Below, in pieces: positions 56,401 through 64,000 of a DNA stretch of 64,000 nucleotides. The translations under genes and the position numbers were made by a program. The first letter of the stretch is position 1, and every line of letters starts with the position of its first letter. This DNA comes from Marvania coccoides (Eukaryota; Chlorophyta; Trebouxiophyceae; Chlorellales; Chlorellaceae), in the NCBI GenBank assembly GCA_963854735.1, contig OY978100.1:1674001-1738000 (forward strand), read 5' to 3'. The notes beneath the pieces were generated by a model. The model was not told where the DNA came from. It searched no databases and saw only the letters and a program-made list of their open reading frames with translations.

Positions 56401-56943
56401 TGGTCTCATGCATGGTATTTGTTGCAAATATGACCGGAATTTTTGTAGGCCACAAGGCAGGCAACGTAGACTTCAAAGAAGACGGTGGGTTTGGAAATTT
56501 TGGATCACTCTTCTGTCCTGGGGATGAGAACAGCCCTGAGCAGCGAAATACAAAAGGCATCAAAGATGCTGCGCCTTTCCTGCATTTCAGCAGAGAGTGA
56601 TCTCAAGCCTGCTTGCCTGCTTGTGAGAGGCAGCCCAGAAAACGCTGGAGTGTCTGGAGTTTTATTACTCCGCCGCCCCCTCCCCCCCCCTCCCCCCCCC
56701 CCCCCCCCACACACACCCAATACGTAGACGTGACAAAAAAGCAGCCTCGACTGCTCGCCGCGTGACCGAGTCCAAAATGATTGGCGAGAGGATTTTCTTT
56801 CTCGGTGATAGATGTCAACCGAGCCAACCGAGTGCATGCAAACTTTCCTTTCAATAAAGTTGTCGGAACGGCTGATGAATCGCATTTTCATCAGCCACTT
56901 AATGAATATTAATATACACATAATGGGATTCGGTCTCAGCATC

Positions 56944-59054
56944 ATGCGCGGGGCTGCGGCCCTTCTCTTCCTCTTCCCGCCGGCACTTGCCTTCATCAGG
57001 TTTGTATTTCTCCAATTATAATATGGATAAATATCTTCAAAATTCTGCCTGCAAAAGCTTTTCCATACATTCGTCGGCCCTTTGGCAAAATTACATTGTC
57101 CCTAAAACCCGAATTCCCCCAAATGCGCCCTGAGGAACCCCTAAAGAAACGCCGCTGGCAACTTAACTGTAGGGTTGTAGGGGGCCGCTTTGCGGATGCT
57201 GACTGCAATGATATGTCCATTGTCGGTACGGTTTCAATTTAATCAACAAATTTTCGCACATTCTGTTTGTGACATATCTCACGCCGCCCACCCAATTTAA
57301 CCTGCAAAGGTGCCAACACATGGCGCATTCTGGAGTCTCAAGCTGGCCTGGAGATCCACTCCACTCCTGACGGCCTGTCCCCCACCGAGTGGCTGTTTAA
57401 AACCTCTGCCAATGAGAACATCAATGTCATCCGCATGTTTGCCACGGGGGTGAGTTTCTTTCTTGTGAATTCCCAGTGCCGCCCTGCCGCCGCTCGATCT
57501 CCCCCAAAGGGCACTCCCCCGAGGGCAGATTGAGAACCAGAGTTTCTGGTCTGGCATTAGTCTGGCGCTATTTCTTTCCACAACTCCATTAATCCCTGGA
57601 AAGTGTTGCTTATTAATAAAGATTCTCGTCACTCCTCTCGCTGTAGGTCACTGGAAGTCTTGCTGTACAGCCTGATGCCGGGCAATACAATGAAGATGCC
57701 CTGAAGGCGTGATTACTTCATTCACTTCAACAATATCTGCCCTTCTTCTCCGTCATTTCCATTTGTAATTGATAACAACTCCTTCACCTGCAGGCATTGG
57801 ATGGCGCCCTGGACATCGCAGCCCGGGAGGGCGTCTACGTCACGCTCGCCCTCTCCAACAATTGGAACCCACCCGACTCGCGCTTCGACTTTGCCCGCTG
57901 GGCGGGGGTTCCCGTGGAGTCTTTCTTCGACGACCCCAAAGCGATGCAGATCTTCAAGGACCACATCTCCGTCATGGTCAACAGGAAGAACAGCGTCAAC
58001 GGCAAAATCTACAAGGACGACCCCATTATCTTCTCATGGTGAGGGCTTCGTCTTTTCTGCCTCTCGTGAAGCTGCTTTGTGCGATTTTCCGATTTTTTTT
58101 TATGCTGTTATTTCTTAGGAACTTAATGAACGAGCCGCGCTTCTTCGGCAACGACACCCGCTGCATCAACGACCCAGGGCTCTGCGCAGACATCATGGTC
58201 GGTTAAAAATTAATAAAAAGTTTCAATATTTCTCACGCCGCGTCTCCTCCATGCAGCGCTGACACCGTTCGTTATTCGTTCAGGATTCGTGGATTGATAC
58301 AATAGCTGGCCACTTAAAGAGCGTCGACCCCAACCACCTGGTCGCCATCGGCTCCGAGGGATTCTTCGCCAAAGACTCCTCCTACGCCTACGCCAACCCC
58401 ACCAACGAAGATTGGCTGTTTCACGGCGGCCAAGACTTTGAGCGAAACACCGCACACGCGTCCATCGACTACGCTGGTACGTGATTTTTTCTTCGCCTTG
58501 CGACGATATTGCGCATAAAATCGCAACACCCTTATCGGGCGTGCCGCAGCTCACAATTAAACTCGCTTTTGTTTGCAAATCTTATCCTTGCAGCGGTGCA
58601 CATGTGGCCTCAGCACTGGAAAGCCGCCGGGGACTTCACCTCGAAGTGGATATCTGCGCACGCCGAAGCTGCCGCCGCCCTGGGCAAGCCTCTAATGCTG
58701 GAAGAGTTCGGTTTCAACGTCACCAACCCATTGAATGGCCCTGATGACCCCAACGAGGCTATCCGCCGCGCCATTTTCAAGAGCGTGTTCACCCAGCTGA
58801 AGGACTCGATTCAAAACAGCGGCACCCTGCGGGGAGCCATGTACTGGATGTTTGACCCTATCGTGCAGACCGAATCATCGCCCGGCTTTTCCAACTACAA
58901 GCAAGACCTCGTGCCGGTCAGCTCCTACATTTTTAAGGACATCGTCAGCCCCGCGGCCAGCGAAATCGCTGCGATAGGTGGGCGCGTGGAGGGCTGCACC
59001 CCCCTGGGCGGTGGGAGCTCCTTTGGGCGCAAGCTGATGACGGGCGGGCTTTAA
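56944..59054 (+). CDS. GH5 endo-1,4-beta-mannanase-like secreted enzyme (copy 2)
   Basis: Eight exons (56944-56999, 57173-57225, 57310-57449, 57647-57706, 57794-58038, 58119-58197, 58284-58476, 58594-59054) give about 428 aa. It is a tandem paralogue of the gene at 52.0 kb and is intact. Seen: a signal peptide (GAAALLFLFPPALA), VGANTWRILES, acid/base Glu in SWNLMNEPRFF, HGGQDFERNTAHASIDYA, HMWPQHW, nucleophile Glu in PLMLEEFGFN, and the C-terminal GAMYWMFDP. Expected role: endo-hydrolysis of beta-1,4-mannans in the cell wall. Intron 3 carries element R1 and is absent from copy 1; intron 4 is GC-AG (GAAG|gcgtga) and also absent there. In-frame ATGs further upstream exist, but 56944 matches the start of copy 1. 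Confidence 0.9.
57463..57550 (+). repeat. Intron element R1, copy C (GH5 copy 2, intron 3)
   Basis: Sense orientation: GTGAATTCCCAG starting 14 nt after the intron begins, then CTCGATCTCCCCCAAAGGGC, then ACTCCCCCGAGGGCAGATTG and AACCAGAG. The pairing CGATCT/AGATTG (one G-U) and GGG-CACT-CCC is preserved. Confidence 0.8.
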
Positions 59055-59596
59055 GGAAAAACTGACCCCAGTTGCATAATTCTTTCATTTTTTTAATTTT
59101 TTTGATTCCCCGTCTCCATTCATTCCCCCCATGGTCTTTCTTTGACTGTGTGCTTGCACTACAGTATTATTTCCCCCTCTTTCATTTGCATTCACCGCTG
59201 TCTGTGATCGTCGTGTTCAGTTTTGCACAAGGGATTGCTGAAGAAAAGGTCGATGAAGAACAAAAATAAAACAAATATAACCTCCTAAGTAAGAGAAAGA
59301 AACCAGACTCACAAGAAGAACATCAGGCTCAAAGGGGAGTAGACAACGCAAAAAGAAAGGGCATACCACAGAGCATCCAAGTTAAAAAACAAAGAACAGT
59401 ATCATCCTGCCGCTGCCAATGCTGGCGCTGCGTTGGCAAAGAAAGCAGGCACTCTCCAAAAAGAAAGGAGGAGCGCCCACCCAGATGCCGTGCGGGGGGG
59501 AGGGAAGAAGGAGACAGCAACGATGTCAAACAAACAAACACCAAAACCAAATGAGCTGCCGCAACCCTCCCTTCCACTTGTAGAAAGTTTTCACCA
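59055..59596. other. Spacer between GH5 copy 2 and BFR1-like gene
   Basis: 542 bp between convergent 3' ends, T-rich then A-rich. A plus-strand ORF that runs on into the next gene is its antisense shadow. Nothing else is supported. Confidence 0.4.
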
Positions 59597-61535
59597 TCAA
59601 TCAGAGCCTGCGGAGATGGCCAGGGTCACTCCAGCGCTGTCTGACACAGTGAAGGCCACAGACACACCGCCATCGGCAGCAGCCTTCAAAGGCGCCACCG
59701 CCTCCTCGGCAGCAGCAGCAGCCGCTTCCTCCTCGTCGGCCTCCTCCTCTTCTGCAGCAGCAGGGGCAGCAGGGGTTTCGCCCATGGCAGGCCAGCTCGT
59801 GACATCGTCCAGGGTAGGCAGCAGCGCAGGGGCAGCCTTCTTGCCGCCAGCCTTCTTCTTTGCCGCAGCGGGGGCGGCGGCAGACGGCGCAGCTTCCACA
59901 ATCTCGCCCTCCTCGATCTCAGCGTCCCCACCGTTTGCCTCCGCAGCAGGCGCTTCCGCCTCCTTGGCCGCCTTGACCTCATCCCTCTTCTTCAGGAAGT
60001 CGGCCTTGAGCTCCTCGACGGTGCTCAGAATGCCGGGCACAGCGGCGGAGGAGGTGGGCACGCTGATCTTCAGCGTGGCAAACGCCTCCAGCATGTCCAG
60101 AGAGTGAACGATCTTGTCCGAGCCGGCAGCGGGCGCCGCAGCGGTGTTGCCGCCGCTCTTCTTGCCCTTGGCCTTGCCTTTCTTGCCGACCTTGCCGGAC
60201 GACAGCATCCACTCGTCCTCCTCGTCCTCCTTCTTGCGCGCAAACACCTTCATGCCGTCCAGCGCCGCAACCTCCTTTGCGGGCTCCGCTGCTGCCCCAG
60301 ATGTGGCCGCCGCCGAGGCGCCCGCAAAGCGGCCCAGGTAGGCCTTCAGCTGGTCACACATGATCACCTCGCGGTCAAACGGCTCGGGTGCCATCTCCGC
60401 CAGCCGCGCGGCGCGCTCGGCGTCGCGAGCTTTGCGCTCCGCCGCCGCCGCCTCCCGCCTTGCCGCCCTGTCAACGTCCTGCTGCGCCCTCCACAGCTTC
60501 TCCTGCGCCTTGAACTCTGTCCACACGGCGTCATGCTCCGCCCGCAGATCCTTGATCTTCTCGTAGGCCTGCTTGCACACCTCCCGCACCTCATTGCGCT
60601 CGGCAATCAATGCCGGGACGTCGCTCGACGTCTCCGCCTCCTTCTCGCGCAGCGCCGCCAGCTCCGCGCGGTGGACGTCCTCCTCCGCGCGGATCTTCGT
60701 CAGCTCCTCGTCCAGGCTCTTGATGCCGCCCATGAGCTCAGCCCGAGATGAGTCGTCCTGTGCCAGCACCTCCAGCTTCTCGCTATACTCCCCCACGGCG
60801 GCGCGGGAGGCCTTGAGCTTGCGGATGTCGTCCAACACCTGCTTCTCCTCGTTAAGGGACAGGGAGGAGTGCTGCATGCGGTGCTCCAGCTTGTCAATGG
60901 CCTCGTCAATCTGCTCCACCGTGGTGAACTTCATGTTGGACTTGAGGTCGCGCAGGGAGGAGCGCACGGCGTCGCGGGTCTTGGACGCGGTCTCCATCTG
61001 GGCGCGCAGCTGCTGCTTTTGCTTCTGCACGTCGCACAGTGGGAGAAAGAAGAGGGTGATGAAAAAATAAGATTGAAAAAATAAAGAGACGGCAGTTGAT
61101 GGTGGAGGGCGGAAAAAAGGAGCGTACCAGGACGGTCTGCCACTGGTTGCGCAGCTCGGCCAGCTTGTTCTTGATGGCCTGCTGTCCCGAGGAGCCCGCG
61201 GACTTCCCTGCCTTGCGATCATCGAGGATCTGCTTGATCTCCTCCCCCCGCTTCTTGTTCATATTGACTGCACAACGGGGACGAATGGTAAGGGTGATGG
61301 CATCGTAAAGATCGAGGGCAGATGCTTGCAAATTTTTGAAATTCAACTCACTGATGTCTTGCAGGGCGTCCACCTTCTGCTTGTGCGAGGCATCATCGGG
61401 GCGGGCGGGACGCTTGATCCTCTCCTTGGGCAGCTCGGGAGCGGCATCTGCGGCAGGGGCAGCCTCTTCCTGGGCAGGGGCCTCCTCATCTTGGAACAGA
61501 GAGGCTTTCACCTCCTTGTCGCCTGATTCGCTCAT
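59597..61535 (-). CDS. BFR1-like coiled-coil protein (nuclear segregation/mRNP-associated family)
   Basis: Three exons (61352-61535, 61128-61267, 59597-61024) give about 583 aa. Yeast Bfr1 associates with polysomes and mRNPs at the ER and affects secretion and nuclear segregation. Seen: an acidic Ala-rich N-terminus, the conserved KERIKRPARPDDASHKQKVD, then NMNKKRGEEIKQILDDRKAG, a long coiled coil (about 60-400) with MKFTTVEQIDEAIDKLEHRM and LNEEKQVLDDIRKLK typical of the family, then a Lys/Gly-rich patch (GKKGKAKGKKSG) and an Ala/Glu-rich tail. Both introns are GT-AG. Confidence 0.85.
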
Positions 61536-61800
61536 CGTGGCCTCTGGCTTTGCCTGCGGCTCTGGCGATCTGACCCAAATACCTTTTTCTAAGATATATT
61601 TCATTAATTAAATATGCGAGCTAAATACGCCAACTCCTCTTTCCTCGCTCGCAAGGGCAAAATGGTGCTTGGCCACGCCACCATTTCGCTGCATTAATTA
61701 TAATCCATATGCAAAAATTTATCAAAGCCGCAGCACAGTCGCACAAGCCTCAAGATTGGCACTTTTTTTTCAATCACAAGGAAGATTCGTGAACAGGCCA
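61536..61800. promoter_or_regulatory. Shared 5' region of BFR1-like and plastid-protein genes
   Basis: 265 bp between divergent starts, with a CCAAT-free A/T-rich middle (about 61690-61720). The reading frame of the downstream gene is open upstream to an ATG at 61669, but without transit-peptide character. Confidence 0.35.
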
Positions 61801-63075
61801 ATGCGCAATGCGTCTGCCATGCCGCCGGCTCTAAGCATGTCGTCTCGATGTGCAATGCCGTCCATTAGGCCGCCTCCCGCCCTCCCATGCCCCTTCGCCG
61901 CTCTTCGCCCCCACCGCCCTCCTCCGCCGCTGCCGCCTGCTCACAGCCAATTGCCGCAGCGGCCACGCCCTTCCCTCGCTGTGAAAGCCTCTGCCAGCGA
62001 AGGCAACAGCGCCAACGCCAGCGACGAGTCTGGAACCACTCCCCCTACCTTTAAAACCTTGAGAGCGGAGGCTGAGCACAGCAATGAAGGCGTGTACGAT
62101 CGCCTGATTGAGGTGTTTCTGACTCGGTCGGGGGAGGAGTGGCGCAAGCTCATCGCGCACAGCACGCAGTGGCCCACCCTGGCGCAGGGCGTGCTGGCCC
62201 GCATGGAGGAGCGAGCAAAAGCGGCGGAGAGCGACAACGATGAAGAGGCTCGCAGGCTGCGACGCACCGCCCGCCGGCTGAAGACCGTCAGCGACGAGAT
62301 GGCGGACTACTCTGCGCTGGTGACCAAGTTCAGGGATGCCGCCTCCCGCGACTGGGAGTCCCTCGTTGCCTACCATCGAACATCCCTCAACGTTGAATTT
62401 TTCAACTACGTGGAATTGAGGGTGCGAGGGGCGGCATCCGCTGCTGCGGCTGAGGGAGCGCAGGAGAGCCGGGAAGCGGAGGCTCTGGCGGCGTTGGGGG
62501 CGCAGCTGGCGGCGCTGGTGGAAGCTCACGACCGAGTGTTGGCCGATGACTCAGCGTTGGATTCTGCGGGCGATCGCTTCGCGGACCTGCTGCAGAGTGA
62601 CACCATGGAGGCGGCGGAGGCCAAGCTGGACGAGCTGGCAGCCAGCGGGCAGCTGGACCCCGCTTTGCTGTTGACCATGGCCAAAGCGTACGCCGGGGTA
62701 AAAGAAACCGATGCCACCCAGGAAGAGGTGAAGGACATCATGGCGCACCTGTACTTCAAGGCTAAAGAGTCGTTTGCGAAGCAAGCCCCCCCCGAGGCCC
62801 GCATTCTCAAGTTTTTGTTGGCGGTAGAGAGCCCTGCCGACAGGCTGTCGCTGATGGAGCAGGCCTTCCAGCCAGGCCCCGAAATCTCCACCTCAGATGA
62901 AGATTACTTGTACACCACCCCCCAGGCCTTGATGAACACCGTGGACAATGTTTTGGGGATTTACGACAGCGGCAAAGGGGAGTCGATGGCAGGGCAGGCA
63001 GCGGCGTTGATGAACCCAGAGGTGATCGAGAGGCTGCGGGAGCTGCAGCAGGCCATTCGTAAAAAGTATCTTTGA
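61801..63075 (+). CDS. Plastid-targeted protein of a plant-conserved family, function unknown
   Basis: A single exon gives about 424 aa from the ATG at 61801; ATGs at 61819 and 61837 are alternatives. Residues 1-65 are rich in Pro/Ser/Arg/Ala and lack acids up to about LAVKASAS, as in a chloroplast transit peptide. The rest is mostly helical. The C-terminal part (ILKFLLAVESPADRLSLMEQ, then DEDYLYTTPQALMNTVDN, then MNPEVIERLRELQQAIRKKY) looks like the family of Arabidopsis At4g37920/At1g36320, as I recall it; no biochemical role is known to me. QLDPALLLTMAKAYAGVKET is another likely conserved block. Confidence 0.75.
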   Translation: MRNASAMPPALSMSSRCAMPSIRPPPALPCPFAALRPHRPPPPLPPAHSQLPQRPRPSLAVKASASEGNSANASDESGTTPPTFKTLRAEAEHSNEGVYDRLIEVFLTRSGEEWRKLIAHSTQWPTLAQGVLARMEERAKAAESDNDEEARRLRRTARRLKTVSDEMADYSALVTKFRDAASRDWESLVAYHRTSLNVEFFNYVELRVRGAASAAAAEGAQESREAEALAALGAQLAALVEAHDRVLADDSALDSAGDRFADLLQSDTMEAAEAKLDELAASGQLDPALLLTMAKAYAGVKETDATQEEVKDIMAHLYFKAKESFAKQAPPEARILKFLLAVESPADRLSLMEQAFQPGPEISTSDEDYLYTTPQALMNTVDNVLGIYDSGKGESMAGQAAALMNPEVIERLRELQQAIRKKYL

Positions 63076-63641
63076 ATGTTGATGTTGTAGGGCAGTGCTT
63101 TCAATGTTTGAAGGGTCTGAACGGAAAGAAGAAAGGTGCATGGGTATGAGAGAGCTTCGAGTAAAATGCATTAACAGTTACAAGTTGCCATTAGTTCGTT
63201 CACTCGCAGTGATGAGTGATTAGTATTTTTTTTGGTCAAGAAGACCAGATACGCTGGCAAAATAAGAAAAATTGCCACCGAAATGATGTAGCAAGGAGGC
63301 TGCTGCATCCGACAGTGACTGCAAAGAAAGATATGTATAGAAGATATGAAATAAAGATGATAATGAACCAGAAATAATAACAGAGACCGAGGCACAGTTA
63401 TAAGAAATGAGAGAACGGTGGGAATGGACTTGCAAGCTTTCTTGGTAAAATAATGAGTGTGGATGGCTAGCTACAAAAGCTAGTAGAAACTAAAGGGAAA
63501 AAAAGCAGAATAATTGTTCATTACTAGTAGAATGCACTCCCCCCCCCTTCCTCCCCCAGCTGTACGAGGGGAATGCCCAACATGGCGTGCGGCACCCTTT
63601 GGAGCGAGTTTGTAGCTGTGGAAAAATCTGCATTGACGCGC
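63076..63641. other. Spacer between two convergent genes
   Basis: 566 bp; a C-rich run (about 63538-63555) is the only notable sequence. Confidence 0.4.
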
Positions 63642-64000
63642 TCATTCATCGCCAAGCGCTAAGCCGCCCAGCCCACTGCTAATTTCCTCTTCTGCGTTCC
63701 CGCTGACCACTTTAGCGCCACTTGGTGACCCGCCCACGCTCTTTGCGACGACAGAGACAGCGCACGAGTCGCAGCCTCCCACCATGCTGGCAGCAGGCGC
63801 AACATGCATATCAGACACATCAGGCACATCTGGGTAATGGGTAGACCCGCTGCTGCCCTGCTGCACCTCTTCAGCATTCTCGGCGGAAGAGCCTTCCGCA
63901 GACGCCTTGGGCCTGCCGCCTCCCTTGCGCCGCGGTCCCTTTTTTTTTATTTTAAGCCGAGGCTGCTGCTCCTGCTGCTGCCCCTCCCATTCGCTGCCGC
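63642..64000 (-). CDS. 3' end of an unidentified gene, truncated by the window edge
   Basis: An open frame runs from the window end to a TGA at 63642. It begins with EWEGQQQEQQPRLKIKKKGP and continues with RRKGGGRPKASAEGSS, a basic Gly/Arg/Pro patch slightly like an AT-hook, then an acidic/Ser-rich tail that ends SSGLGGLALGDE. Gln/Lys content suggests a nuclear protein. The family cannot be told from this part. Confidence 0.55.
   Translation of the reverse strand, partial: GSEWEGQQQEQQPRLKIKKKGPRRKGGGRPKASAEGSSAENAEEVQQGSSGSTHYPDVPDVSDMHVAPAASMVGGCDSCAVSVVAKSVGGSPSGAKVVSGNAEEEISSGLGGLALGDE

Larger units (their letters stand above)
55544..56943. other. 1.4-kb repeat-rich spacer
   Basis: No intact gene is supported. 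It holds a GC-rich degenerate stretch (about 55860-56160, with repeated gctcgaacctg and cggctggcg words), two related hairpin units, a poly-T/poly-G run (56223-56270), (GTTTT)11 at 56346-56400 and a C-rich run at 56672-56709. Confidence 0.55.

Noticed and set aside
60104..60751. 215-aa plus-strand frame within the BFR1-like gene
   Set aside because: Leu/Arg-rich antisense shadow; the minus strand carries a family-consistent protein.

Overview
The window is nuclear DNA from a photosynthetic eukaryote, most likely a green alga (chlorophyte or prasinophyte). About 27 genes lie on both strands. Most contain spliceosomal introns, with GC-rich exons set in AT-rich spacers. The plant lineage is suggested by a plastid-type bL31 with a transit peptide, a plant-type protoporphyrinogen oxidase, a SUGAR-DEPENDENT1-like patatin protein, a RanGAP with an N-terminal WPP-like domain, a PHT4-type transporter, a GH5_7-type mannanase pair and a plastid protein of a plant-conserved family. 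I recognised no rRNA, tRNA, snRNA or CRISPR array.

Layout. 0-10 kb: CDC50 flippase subunit (-), kinesin-5 (+), plastid bL31 (-), SDP1-like patatin protein (+). 10-22.5 kb: SWAP/SURP splicing regulator (+), fasciclin cell-surface protein (-), RanGAP (-), protoporphyrinogen oxidase (-), MOCS3/UBA4 sulfur-carrier activator (-). 22.5-35 kb: a small mL64-like mitoribosomal protein (+), 2OG-Fe(II) oxygenase (+), receptor-like kinase (+), SDR (-), RMT2-type methyltransferase (+), KEOPS subunit Pcc1 (-), ferredoxin/thioredoxin-fold TPR protein (+). 35-44 kb: 14-exon multicopper oxidase (-), repeat-rich spacer, SFT2 (-), VAP (-). 44-51 kb: coiled-coil protein (+), PCNA (+), PHT4-like transporter (+), an unresolved minus-strand gene. 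52-64 kb: two tandem GH5 mannanase-like genes (+) flanking a GPI-anchored DUF3455 protein (-), BFR1-like coiled coil (-), plastid protein (+) and the 3' end of one more gene (-).

The genes are mostly unrelated housekeeping or cell-surface functions; there is no operon-like or biosynthetic cluster. A cell-surface theme recurs: FAS1 protein, receptor-like kinase, secreted multicopper oxidase, GPI-anchored DUF3455 protein and secreted mannanases.

The most unusual signals are in the introns. (1) Three introns in two unrelated genes carry the same roughly 65-85 bp element, all in the sense orientation, with a conserved predicted stem-loop. One of them is missing from the tandem paralogue, as expected for introner-like intron gain. 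(2) Nine of about 70 inferred introns use GC-AG borders, and in seven of these the downstream exon also begins with GC, whereas I count only about 7 of 61 for GT-AG introns. (3) The two GH5 paralogues share only 3 of 10 intron positions. Other oddities are a patatin-type protein whose nucleophile serine appears replaced by alanine, an in-frame TAG in one GH5 copy exactly where its paralogue has Trp, and several short dispersed repeat families. Exon borders and protein lengths were worked out by hand from splice signals, reading frame and family similarity.
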